Both the position numbers and the translations under genes were made by a program. The notes beneath the pieces were generated by a model, which had not been told where the DNA came from, searched no databases, and saw only the letters and a list, made by a program, of their open reading frames with translations. From positions 1-16,967 of the forward strand of contig CAAGDV010000011.1 of assembly GCA_900768755.1 (NCBI GenBank): a DNA stretch of 16,967 nt, read 5' to 3'. The stretch is from Lachnospiraceae bacterium. Lineage in GTDB: Bacteria; Bacillota; Clostridia; Lachnospirales; Lachnospiraceae. Positions 7,412 to 15,006 of this stretch are shown here, in pieces (the stretch's first letter is position 1; each line of letters starts with the position of its first letter).

Positions 7412-8257
7412 ATGCATTCCCCTTTGGAAATTGCTCTTAATTTTGTTGAAATCGGTATACATAAGGTAAGACTTTCGGCATGGAAGATGATTGTGCTGGG
7501 TGTTTTTGCCGGCATGTTTATCGGATTCGCCGGAATTGCTTCGACGGTGGCGACAGCGACGATTGATAATCCTGCGATTGCAAGGCTGGTCGGGGCATGC
7601 GTGTTTCCTGCCGGGCTTGCAATGGTGCTTGTGGCGGGCAGTGAGCTTTTTACCGGCAATAATTTGATTATTCTCAGCGTGCTTCAGAAAAAAGTTACGG
7701 TATGGCAGATGCTTAAGAACTGGCTGTTCGTGTTCATAGGTAATTTCATCGGAGCATCGTTAGTTGCGGTAATGGTTGTATACTCGCATTTGCCAGGGTT
7801 ATTTGATGGCGTGCTTGCACAGAAAATGGTTGCTTCAGCTGCCTTTCGCGTGTCGCAGGGATTTCCTGATGCGATGATTCGGGGAATTCTCTGCAATATT
7901 CTTGTGTGCATTGCGGTATGGGCGGCATTTGCTGCAAAGAAAGTGTCCGGCAAGCTTTTGATGAGCTTCTGGCCGGTGATGTTGTTTGTACTGTGCGGAT
8001 TTGAGCACAGTATTGCCGACATTTATTTTGGCATGGCAGGTCTTCTCGCAATGGCTGAATACGGAATAGTATCGGAGGGACTTACTTTTGCATCGTTTCT
8101 TGCTAAAAATCTTCTGCCTGTTACACTCGGTAATATTATCGGCGGAGCCGGTATTGTCGGCGTGGGTTACTGGGTGATTTATCTTGCGCACACACCGGGT
8201 TCTTCTATGACGGTCGAGAAGGAGCAGGAGGAAATCGATATCGCAGAAGAGTATTGA
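7412..8257 (+). CDS. Formate/nitrite transporter family (FNT) channel
   Basis: Integral membrane channel of the FocA/NirC family, which forms pentamers and passes formate, nitrite, hydrosulfide or similar small anions. The 281-residue protein has about six hydrophobic segments. Family marks are GVFAGMFIGFAG in the first helix, AGSELFTGNN after the second, the signature GILCNILVCIAVW, and GFEHSIADIYF with the central His lining the pore. In a fermentative anaerobe formate export is the likeliest role, but substrate cannot be read from sequence. The start at 7412 is chosen because GGAGGTG stands at 7401-7407; an in-frame ATG ten codons earlier lacks a site and adds a non-family peptide. The C-terminal tail is acidic. 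The gene ends 2 bp from the convergent amidase gene. Confidence 0.92.
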   Translation: MHSPLEIALNFVEIGIHKVRLSAWKMIVLGVFAGMFIGFAGIASTVATATIDNPAIARLVGACVFPAGLAMVLVAGSELFTGNNLIILSVLQKKVTVWQMLKNWLFVFIGNFIGASLVAVMVVYSHLPGLFDGVLAQKMVASAAFRVSQGFPDAMIRGILCNILVCIAVWAAFAAKKVSGKLLMSFWPVMLFVLCGFEHSIADIYFGMAGLLAMAEYGIVSEGLTFASFLAKNLLPVTLGNIIGGAGIVGVGYWVIYLAHTPGSSMTVEKEQEEIDIAEEY

Positions 8258-8259
8258 TT

Positions 8260-9012
8260 TTACTCAAAAGCATGGCGTGTTATTTTGGAAAAATCGCCCG
8301 AAAGAGCGTAGTACACGGCATTTTCCGACGCCGAGTACACAAACGATACGCGGGTAGCCCATTCTCCGGTCTGCTTTACGGAGTCAAGCAGTCTTAGACC
8401 ATCTTGCACAGAGAAGTCGTCGCCGTATGATTTAAGCGTATCAAGAGCCCTGTCATAGCGGTCTTTTCCGAAGTAACCGTATTTCTCTTCACAGAAATCG
8501 TCTGCAAGTTCAATCATAGGGAAATTGCTGAGAACTGCGTATTTTTCGGAAATCACGCTGTAGCCGTTGCCTGGCTCAAGCATAAGAATATGTCCTGCCC
8601 GGTCTGCAATAAGCGAGTGCATGGCAATATATGGAATGTCTATGCACTCCTGAGGGAGATTTACAATCCGTTTTTTGTTCGCAATATCCATAAGTTTCTC
8701 ATAATCAATTTTTCCTGTAATGTATTCATCTATGAGCAGGTACAGAGGATAGGTATCGGCTTCTTCGCTGTAAGGTGCCTTTGTGCAGCCCATGTTGTTG
8801 AGCTGGGTAGCGAAAGCGCCGTTTCTGTTAACTCCCTGAATCATTCCGCATCCGTTCATTCCGCGATATATGCCGGAAGCGTCACTGACATCGAGCTGTA
8901 CTCCAAAATACTCGTCAGTAGCCGCAATTCTGTAGCCGAAAGCACCGGCATTGATATCCAGATTAAAACCCGTAATCATATCCTTTCCCTTAATAACAAA
9001 AGCTGTACACAT
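8260..9012 (-). CDS. Choloylglycine hydrolase-family amidase (Cys2 Ntn hydrolase)
   Basis: Predicted linear-amide C-N hydrolase; 250 residues, shorter than classical bile salt hydrolases (about 315-330). It begins MCTAF, so removal of Met1 would expose nucleophile Cys2, as in the family. Asp19 in GFNLDIN, Asn62 in QGVNRNG, Asn163 in VLSNFP and Arg221 in ATRVSF are candidates for the conserved catalytic set. The Arg that precedes NLD in bile salt hydrolases and penicillin V acylases (RNLD) is Phe16 here. No signal peptide is seen, so it acts in the cytoplasm. The start follows AAGGAGG (minus strand, 9021-9027) at 8 bp. Bile salt hydrolase, acyl-homoserine-lactone acylase and other N-acyl amidase activities are all possible; the shorter length and altered motif argue against a standard bile salt hydrolase. 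Confidence 0.82.
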   Translation of the reverse strand: MCTAFVIKGKDMITGFNLDINAGAFGYRIAATDEYFGVQLDVSDASGIYRGMNGCGMIQGVNRNGAFATQLNNMGCTKAPYSEEADTYPLYLLIDEYITGKIDYEKLMDIANKKRIVNLPQECIDIPYIAMHSLIADRAGHILMLEPGNGYSVISEKYAVLSNFPMIELADDFCEEKYGYFGKDRYDRALDTLKSYGDDFSVQDGLRLLDSVKQTGEWATRVSFVYSASENAVYYALSGDFSKITRHAFE

Positions 9013-9025
9013 TTTTTTGACCTCC

Positions 9026-9055
9026 TTGACAAAATATACTGATTACAAATATAAT
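9026..9055 (+). promoter_or_regulatory. Near-perfect promoter for the AraC-MBL-patatin unit
   Basis: TTGACA at 9026-9031 and TATAAT at 9050-9055, both exact consensus hexamers, are separated by 18 bp. Transcription would start near 9062, giving a leader of about 70 bp before the AraC-type gene. The -35 box shares two bases with the minus-strand Shine-Dalgarno of the divergent amidase gene. Confidence 0.75.
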
Positions 9056-9077
9056 AATATCGTGTGGGTAGAGTGAA
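9048..9077 (-). promoter_or_regulatory. Possible divergent promoter for the amidase gene
   Basis: On the minus strand TTCACT (complement of 9072-9077, 4 of 6 matches) and TATATT (complement of 9048-9053) are 18 bp apart. Its -10 region overlies the -10 of the plus-strand promoter, so the two would compete for polymerase. The hexamers are weak and the AT-rich region offers alternatives. Confidence 0.35.
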
Positions 9078-9131
9078 TAATACGATTATGAGACTGATTT
9101 GTATAAAAATTACGCGCCACAGGGGGATATA

Positions 9132-10022
9132 ATGATAATTGCGAACGATAAACTGACATTTTCCAAGGACAAATCCCAGATTGTCAATTACAACAATCCG
9201 AGATTTCATTGTTTCAGCAACGAGCTTTTCTTCTCGGAGGGCTCGCAGTACCAGGTGACGGAGCATTGGCATGAGGACATTGAGTATCTGTATGTGAAGG
9301 AAGGTAACTTCCGATGCAGCGTTAACGGTAACAGCATTGTGCTAAAGGAGGGTGAAGGAATATATGTCAATTCCAGAAGAATTCACTCCAACGGAACCGT
9401 GGACGGGCAAAGGTGTGTGCTGTATTGCGTAATTATCCATCCGTCATATCTCTGTGCGTCGCAGTATATCGAGGATATGTATGTGTCGCCGATAATCGGT
9501 CCCAAAGCCTTTGATTATCTCGTATTAAGGAGAGGAGACTGGACGGGGGAGATTCTGGATATTCTTTGCGATATGTTTGAGAAACCCTCACCAAGACCAC
9601 TGGAGCTTAGCATTATTGAGGTGTCGTTCCGCGTGCTGGGAATTCTTCATGAGAATCTTAAGCCGGACACTTCTACGTCGGCAGGGACCTCACTCTATGA
9701 GGAGACATTCAAAAACATGGTGACCTATATCGGCGAGCACTTTTCGGAGAAAATATCGCTTGACGATATCGCCGGGGCAGGGAATATCGGCAAAACCCTC
9801 TGTACCAAGATTTTCAAGAAATATGCGTCCAAAACGCCGGGAGATTATCTGATTCATTTCAGGATAACCATAAGCATGGAATGGCTGTCGGACCCCAAGA
9901 GGAGCATAACCGATATTGCCTTTTCAGCGGGCTTTAACGGCGCGAGCCACTATACGGAAACTTTCCGCAAACTTATCGGATGTACTCCGAATCAGTACAG
10001 AAAAAGATTAATCACGGCATAA
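9132..10022 (+). CDS. AraC-family transcriptional regulator with cupin sensor domain
   Basis: A 296-residue cytoplasmic regulator. The N-terminal part is a cupin-like sensing domain (HWHEDIEYLYVKEG, then SVNGNSIVLKEGEGIYVNSRRIHS), where the two His and the Glu could bind a metal or ligand. The last 95 residues form the AraC/XylS double helix-turn-helix: ISLDDIAGAGNIGKTLCTKIF for the first and RSITDIAFSAGFNGASHYTETF for the second, ending in GCTPNQYRKR. The ATG at 9132 has GGGGG 5 bp upstream; an in-frame TTG at 9099 is a weaker option. It is the first gene of a unit with the MBL hydrolase (21 bp later) and the patatin, and is divergent from the amidase, so those genes are its likely targets. 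Confidence 0.93.
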   Translation: MIIANDKLTFSKDKSQIVNYNNPRFHCFSNELFFSEGSQYQVTEHWHEDIEYLYVKEGNFRCSVNGNSIVLKEGEGIYVNSRRIHSNGTVDGQRCVLYCVIIHPSYLCASQYIEDMYVSPIIGPKAFDYLVLRRGDWTGEILDILCDMFEKPSPRPLELSIIEVSFRVLGILHENLKPDTSTSAGTSLYEETFKNMVTYIGEHFSEKISLDDIAGAGNIGKTLCTKIFKKYASKTPGDYLIHFRITISMEWLSDPKRSITDIAFSAGFNGASHYTETFRKLIGCTPNQYRKRLITA

Positions 10023-10043
10023 CATTCGGAAAGGGGAAGTATT

Positions 10044-10814
10044 ATGTTTGAAAGAATTATTCTTGAAAAGCTCAATGAGCATCTGTGGATTATGGATGAT
10101 AACCATGAAGCGACCGGATATATTGTGGTCGGACAGAGCAGGGCGCTTGTAATTGACACCATGAACGGATATGAGGATGTAAGGGCAGTGGTGCGCACCG
10201 TGACGGATTTGCCGGTTATGGTTGTGAATACCCACGGACACTGCGACCACATATACGGTAATATTTATTTTGACGAGGCGCATCTTAATCCGAAGGATAA
10301 TGAAATTGCAAAGAAACATATGAGTTTTCCGGACTTTGTGACCGCATTAAAGGAACGCGGGGCAGTGATGCCGCCTTTTTTTCCTATCCATGGGGGAGAG
10401 GTGATTGACCTTGGCGGACTTACGATAGAGGTTTATGAGATTCCGGGACACACACCCGGCGGAATAATGCTCTACATTCGTGAAGACAGAATTCTTTTTA
10501 CCGGGGATTCAATCAACCATCATCTGTGGATGCAGCTTGAGGAATCGCTTATGCTTAAGGACTATCTAAAGGTGCTTGACGGGCTTGAGCCGGTATTTAA
10601 AAAGACGGATTACATACTGCACGGGCATGCGAGAGGGTTTGATGATATCTCGCTTGTGTATAAGCTCAAAAAGGGAGTGGAGGAACTGGTAAACCAGACC
10701 GGAAGTGAGATTACGGATGCCGATCCGGAATATAAGTGGTTCGGCGGCTGTGACAAGATGCATCAGTTTGATGATGACGGAAGTGTAATCTGCTACAGCA
10801 TAAGCAAATTGTGA
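10044..10814 (+). CDS. Metallo-beta-lactamase-fold hydrolase
   Basis: A 256-residue cytoplasmic enzyme with a complete two-metal site: His64, His66, Asp68 and His69 in THGHCDH, His136 in IPGHTPGG, Asp155 in FTGDSIN and His195 in LHGHARG. This pattern covers glyoxalase II-like thioesterases, lactonases, and other hydrolases; substrate cannot be assigned. The C-terminal 50 residues after the last metal ligand (GVEELVNQ onward, ending GSVICYSISKL) add a small extra region. The ribosome site AAGGGGA is 6 bp before the ATG. It lies between the AraC-type regulator and the patatin-like lipase, all on the same strand within 21 bp of each other. Confidence 0.9.
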   Translation: MFERIILEKLNEHLWIMDDNHEATGYIVVGQSRALVIDTMNGYEDVRAVVRTVTDLPVMVVNTHGHCDHIYGNIYFDEAHLNPKDNEIAKKHMSFPDFVTALKERGAVMPPFFPIHGGEVIDLGGLTIEVYEIPGHTPGGIMLYIREDRILFTGDSINHHLWMQLEESLMLKDYLKVLDGLEPVFKKTDYILHGHARGFDDISLVYKLKKGVEELVNQTGSEITDADPEYKWFGGCDKMHQFDDDGSVICYSISKL

Positions 10815-10828
10815 TATGGAGTGGGAAG

Positions 10829-11674
10829 ATGAAGACAGCGTTGGTTTTGGAAGGCGGCGCGATGCAGGGAATGTTCACTGCGGGCGTGCTCGACGTATTC
10901 ATGGAGGAGAATATTATTTTTGACGGAATCATCGGAGTGTCCGCGGGAGCTTTGTTCGGCGTGAATTTCCTGTCCCGCCAGAATCACAGAGTAATCAGAT
11001 ATAACAAAAAATACAACAGTGACCGCAATTATATGGGCGTAGGACAGCTTATCCGCACCGGCAATATTATCAACACCGAGTATGCCTATGAGCGGGTTCC
11101 CAAGGAATTGGAGCCTTTTGATGATGAGACCTTCAAAAAATCCAACACGCCTTTTTACGCGGTGGTTACCAATATCCGAACAGGCAAGGCAGAATATATG
11201 CAGATACGGAGTGTTTTTGAACAGATGGACACCCTGCGCGCCTCGGGTTCAATGCCTTTTGTGTCAACCCCGGTGGAAATCGGCGGCGAACTGTATCTTG
11301 ACGGGGCAATAGCCGACAGCATTCCCTATGAGAGAATGCTAAAGCTTGGATATGACAGGCTGGTGGTGGTGCTCACAAAAAGCGCTGAGTATATTAAACG
11401 CCCGATTCCGGCCCTCCCCGCAAAACTTTTGTATCGGAGAAAATATCCTGAGTTCGCCAAGGCGATAACCAACCGCCACATCATGTACCGCGGGCAGCAG
11501 GAGGGACTTGCCGGCCTGGAAAAAGAGGGCAGGGCAATGATTATACGCCCGGGAGTTCCGATGTATGTTAAAAAGACCGAGAGAGACCCGGATAAGCTGG
11601 AAAGCCTTTATCAGCTCGGGCGTTCTGATGCGACGGCCTGTATCGGCAGAATAAAAAAATACATTGAGGCATAG
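10829..11674 (+). CDS. Patatin-like phospholipase/esterase
   Basis: A 281-residue serine hydrolase of the bacterial patatin (RssA/YjjU-like) type. The catalytic dyad is visible: Ser38 in GVSAG and Asp158 in YLDGAIADSIP, with the oxyanion-hole glycines in LEGGAMQG (residues 7-14). The Ser is in the usual position near the N-terminus and no signal peptide precedes it, so it works on cytoplasmic or inner-leaflet acyl esters. The start at 10829 has GGAG at 10818-10821; an in-frame GTG at 10811 overlaps the upstream stop and has no site. Only 14 bp separate it from the MBL gene, and a strong terminator follows, making it the last gene of the unit. Confidence 0.92.
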   Translation: MKTALVLEGGAMQGMFTAGVLDVFMEENIIFDGIIGVSAGALFGVNFLSRQNHRVIRYNKKYNSDRNYMGVGQLIRTGNIINTEYAYERVPKELEPFDDETFKKSNTPFYAVVTNIRTGKAEYMQIRSVFEQMDTLRASGSMPFVSTPVEIGGELYLDGAIADSIPYERMLKLGYDRLVVVLTKSAEYIKRPIPALPAKLLYRRKYPEFAKAITNRHIMYRGQQEGLAGLEKEGRAMIIRPGVPMYVKKTERDPDKLESLYQLGRSDATACIGRIKKYIEA

Positions 11675-11677
11675 ATG

Positions 11678-11719
11678 ACAGCCTACACGACATTACAAAG
11701 CCGTGTGGGCTGTTTTTTT
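11678..11719 (+). terminator. Rho-independent terminator after the patatin gene
   Basis: A 12 bp stem pairs ACAGCCTACACG (11678-11689) with CGTGTGGGCTGT (11702-11713), with one T-G pair and a 12-base loop, followed by seven T residues (11713-11719). It starts 3 bp after the patatin stop codon and ends the AraC-MBL-patatin unit. Confidence 0.92.
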
Positions 11720-11803
11720 CATACATTTTACAGAGCCCTACGGATAGATTTTACATGGCGTTGATATAGTTGGGTAAAAATATATTGCGGAGGCAAACAG
11801 GTT

Positions 11804-12874
11804 ATGAAGGTTGGAATGCTTACAAGCGGAGGTGACTGTCAGGCGCTTAATGCAGCGATGCGGGGAATTGCAAAGTGTCTATTTAATTTTGATAAAGAAG
11901 TTGCGATATACGGATTTTCGTACGGGTATCAAGGCCTGATAAACAAGAAATACAGAATGCTTTCGGAAAATGATTTTTCAGGAATTCTAAATATCGGCGG
12001 AACAATTTTAGGCAGTTCCAGAACCCCATTTAAAACAATCGGAAATATTGAAAACGGCGTAGACAAAGTGAAGGAGATGAAGAAAACCTATCACGATTTG
12101 GGGCTTGACGTGCTGGTCGTTCTCGGCGGAAACGGTTCCCATAAAACCGCCAACCTCCTGAAAAATGAAGGGCTGAACATAATCACCCTTCCAAAGACGA
12201 TAGATAATGATTTATGGGGAACGGATATCACGTTTGGATTTCAGAGTGCCGTTGATATAGCGACAGGATGTATTGACTGTATACACACCACGGCGTCATC
12301 CCACGGAAGAGTATTCATTGTGGAGGTGATGGGACATAAGGTGGGCTGGCTTACCCTGTGCGCAGGAATTGCGGGAGGCGCGGACATAATACTGATTCCG
12401 GAGGTTCCGTACAGTATTGACGCTGTTATTTCCGCAATAAATGAAAGAGAAAGAAAAGGCAAACGCTTTACGATTCTGGCAGTGGCGGAGGGCGCCATAT
12501 CCAAAGAAGACGCACTGCTCAGCAAGAAGGATTACCGCAAGAAAAAAAGCAAATCAAAGTTCCCGTCAATTTCTTATGAACTGGCTGATGAGATATCAAC
12601 GAAGTCAGGCAAGGAGGTAAGAGTTACGGTGCCGGGACATATGCAAAGAGGAGGCAAGCCCGATTCATATGACAGAGTCCTCGCAACAAGGCTGGGAGCA
12701 CAGGCCGGCCTGAGCATTCTGGCCGGAGAATACGGATACATGATGGGATACGTCAACGGCGAAATCGTAAAAATCCCGCTTGAAGATGTTGCGGGAAAGC
12801 TTAAATCAGTTCCAAGCGACGCACACATTCTTAAAGAGGTTAAAGCGCTGGGAATCAGCCTGGGAGATGAATGA
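11804..12874 (+). CDS. 6-phosphofructokinase (phosphoryl donor ATP or PPi unresolved)
   Basis: Phosphorylates fructose 6-phosphate in glycolysis. The 356-residue protein has the family motifs: LTSGGDCQALN at the N-terminus, SSRTPF, LGGNGSHKTA (donor site, Asn110-Gly111), LPKTIDNDLWGTD with catalytic Asp134, VEVMGHKVGWL and VPGHMQRGG. Donor choice is unclear: Gly111 matches the Gly of ATP-dependent enzymes, while Lys131 matches the Lys found in PPi-dependent ones, and Asn110 replaces the usual Asp. This mixed pattern is found in several clostridial PFKs, so the plain name is safest. GGAGG lies at 11789-11793. It opens a three-gene unit with ppk and an EAL gene; the promoter must lie in 11720-11788 but no convincing hexamer pair was found. 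Confidence 0.93.
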   Translation: MKVGMLTSGGDCQALNAAMRGIAKCLFNFDKEVAIYGFSYGYQGLINKKYRMLSENDFSGILNIGGTILGSSRTPFKTIGNIENGVDKVKEMKKTYHDLGLDVLVVLGGNGSHKTANLLKNEGLNIITLPKTIDNDLWGTDITFGFQSAVDIATGCIDCIHTTASSHGRVFIVEVMGHKVGWLTLCAGIAGGADIILIPEVPYSIDAVISAINERERKGKRFTILAVAEGAISKEDALLSKKDYRKKKSKSKFPSISYELADEISTKSGKEVRVTVPGHMQRGGKPDSYDRVLATRLGAQAGLSILAGEYGYMMGYVNGEIVKIPLEDVAGKLKSVPSDAHILKEVKALGISLGDE

Positions 12875-12942
12875 GGCAGCTGATGCAATGGGTGGATAAA
12901 ATTATGAAAAATGTACTCGCAATAATAGGAGATAGACGCAGA

Positions 12943-15006
12943 ATGAAAAGAGATAAAACAGATTGCTATACAAACAGGGAGTTATCGTGGCTTTCATTTA
13001 ATGAGAGAGTGCTGGATGAGGCGGCAAACTCAAGAATACCGTTAGCCGAAAGACTTTTGTTCGCTTCGATTTTTCAGACCAATCTGGACGAGTTCTACAT
13101 GGTCAGGGTCGGAACGCTGATGATGCAGATGAATTCAAAAGATAACATTACCGACAACAAGACCGGGATGAGCAGCGGGGAGCAAGTACGCGAGATTCTT
13201 AAGACTACAAAGGAACTGGAGAAAAAGAAAGCAAGAATATACGAGCAGCTTATGGGCGAACTGGAGCCCCACGGAGTGCGTATAATTAATTTTAACAGAC
13301 TTTCAAACGATGAAGGAAAAGAACTGGAAAAATATTTTGACAACCAGATTGCGCCCTTTTTGTCGCCTATGATTATCGGAAAACAGCATCCTTTCCCGTT
13401 TCTTAACAACAAGCAGCTTTATGCAATAGTGCTTTTAAAAACCCAGAAGGGCAAGAACAAAATAGGCATCGTGCCGTGCCAGAACATGGTTTTTAAGCGG
13501 CTGATAGAGATTCCGACAAGACCCGGAACGTTTATGCTTTCGGAGGAGCTGGTCCTTCATTTTGTGTCAAAACTATACAGCAAATATGCAATCCAGGAGA
13601 AAGCAATCATGCGCGTGACGCGCAATGCGGATATTGACGCATCGGATATTTATGATGAAGACCTTGATTACAGGGATGCAATGCAGCACCTCATCAAGAA
13701 GAGAAACAAGCTTTCGCCCGTCCGTGTGGAGCTCAGCAGATATATTAATGACAAGGCAAAGGTGGAACTTTCACATTATATTGGTGTTGGAACGGAGCAT
13801 TTTATCAATGTCGACACTCCACTTGACATGTCATTCATTTTTCAGCTTCAGAACTATCTGAGCGAAAAAACGGAATTGTTTTTTGAAAAAAGAACTCCGA
13901 GAAATTCTGCTTTTGTCGATATTAAATCTAATGTCATGGAGCAGATTGAGAAAAAGGATGTCCTTTTATCATATCCTTTTGAGTCCATGAAACCGTTTAT
14001 ACGGCTTTTGGAGGAGGCCGCGGAGGATGAGAGCGTAGTTTCGATAAAAATGACATTATACCGCGTGGCTGAGAGAAGCAAAATCATAGATGCCCTGGTT
14101 GAGGCGGCGGAAAACGGCAAAGAGGTTGTGGTGCTGGTTGAACTGAGGGCACGATTTGATGAAGGCAATAATATCGAAGTGTCAAAACGCCTCGAGGAAG
14201 CAGGATGCCAGATTATGTACGGTCTCGGAGATTATAAGGTCCATTCAAAGCTGTGCCTGATAACAAGAACGGATCCGGTAAAAGGTTTCTCGCATATAAC
14301 GCAAATCGGAACCGGAAACTATAACGAAAATACTGCGCGGCTCTATACCGATTTCTCACTCATGACCGCAAATGAATCCATAGGTGCCGAGACGGCAAGA
14401 ATATTTGCCGCATTGCAGAATGGCGAGGTTGTGGAGGAGACAAAGGAGCTTCTGGTGGCTCCGAAATGCCTGCAGAACAGGATAATCGAGTTGATTGACG
14501 GGCAGATTGAGCATGCGAAGGCCGGCAGAAAGTCATACATCGGAATCAAGATTAATTCGCTTACGGACAAGGTCCTGATTGAAAAATTAATCGAGGCAAG
14601 CAGAGCGGGAGTACAGATTGATATGATTGTCCGCGGAATATGCTGCGTCCGCCCGAAAGTTCCCGGATTAACGGACAATATAAGGGTTATCAGCATTGTA
14701 GGACGTTTTTTGGAGCACTCGAGAATATACATTTTCGGACCTGTATCAAGGCAGAAAATATATATTTCATCCGCTGATTTTATGACGCGCAACACGGTCA
14801 GAAGAGTTGAGGTTGCCACTCCGATTTACGACAAAGAATTGCAGAAGAGAATCAGAAATATGTTTGACGATATGCTTAGGGATGATGAGAACGGCAAGGA
14901 ACAGGATTCGGACGGAACCTATCACGACAGAAAGGTTAATGATACCCCGTTCAATTCTCAGGAGTATTTTTATCAGCAGGCATATGAAGACGGAGGAGAC
15001 AAATAA
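12943..15006 (+). CDS. ppk1: Polyphosphate kinase 1 (PPK1)
   Basis: Makes inorganic polyphosphate from ATP reversibly. With the chosen start the protein has 687 residues, the usual size, and the two catalytic histidines fall at His434 (KVHSK, the autophosphorylated one) and His592 (LEHSRIYIF), almost the Escherichia coli numbering (435 and 592). Domain order is N-terminal domain (NRELSWLSFNERVLDEA), a head domain, and two phospholipase D-like C-terminal domains with GTGNYNENTARLYTDF between. AGGAGA (12927-12932) stands 10 bp before the ATG at 12943. An alternative ATG at 12871 overlaps the pfk stop as ATGA and would add 24 residues. The EAL gene follows with no gap, so polyphosphate synthesis and c-di-GMP breakdown are co-expressed. 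Confidence 0.95.
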   Translation: MKRDKTDCYTNRELSWLSFNERVLDEAANSRIPLAERLLFASIFQTNLDEFYMVRVGTLMMQMNSKDNITDNKTGMSSGEQVREILKTTKELEKKKARIYEQLMGELEPHGVRIINFNRLSNDEGKELEKYFDNQIAPFLSPMIIGKQHPFPFLNNKQLYAIVLLKTQKGKNKIGIVPCQNMVFKRLIEIPTRPGTFMLSEELVLHFVSKLYSKYAIQEKAIMRVTRNADIDASDIYDEDLDYRDAMQHLIKKRNKLSPVRVELSRYINDKAKVELSHYIGVGTEHFINVDTPLDMSFIFQLQNYLSEKTELFFEKRTPRNSAFVDIKSNVMEQIEKKDVLLSYPFESMKPFIRLLEEAAEDESVVSIKMTLYRVAERSKIIDALVEAAENGKEVVVLVELRARFDEGNNIEVSKRLEEAGCQIMYGLGDYKVHSKLCLITRTDPVKGFSHITQIGTGNYNENTARLYTDFSLMTANESIGAETARIFAALQNGEVVEETKELLVAPKCLQNRIIELIDGQIEHAKAGRKSYIGIKINSLTDKVLIEKLIEASRAGVQIDMIVRGICCVRPKVPGLTDNIRVISIVGRFLEHSRIYIFGPVSRQKIYISSADFMTRNTVRRVEVATPIYDKELQKRIRNMFDDMLRDDENGKEQDSDGTYHDRKVNDTPFNSQEYFYQQAYEDGGDK

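Noticed and set aside
9099..9131. TTG start for the AraC-type gene
   Set aside because: The ATG at 9132 has a better ribosome site at proper spacing and gives a normal-sized protein.
11720..11803. Promoter hexamers for the pfk-ppk-EAL unit
   Set aside because: TTTACA, TTGATA, TATAGT and TATATT occur but no pair has acceptable spacing, so no promoter is called though one must be near.
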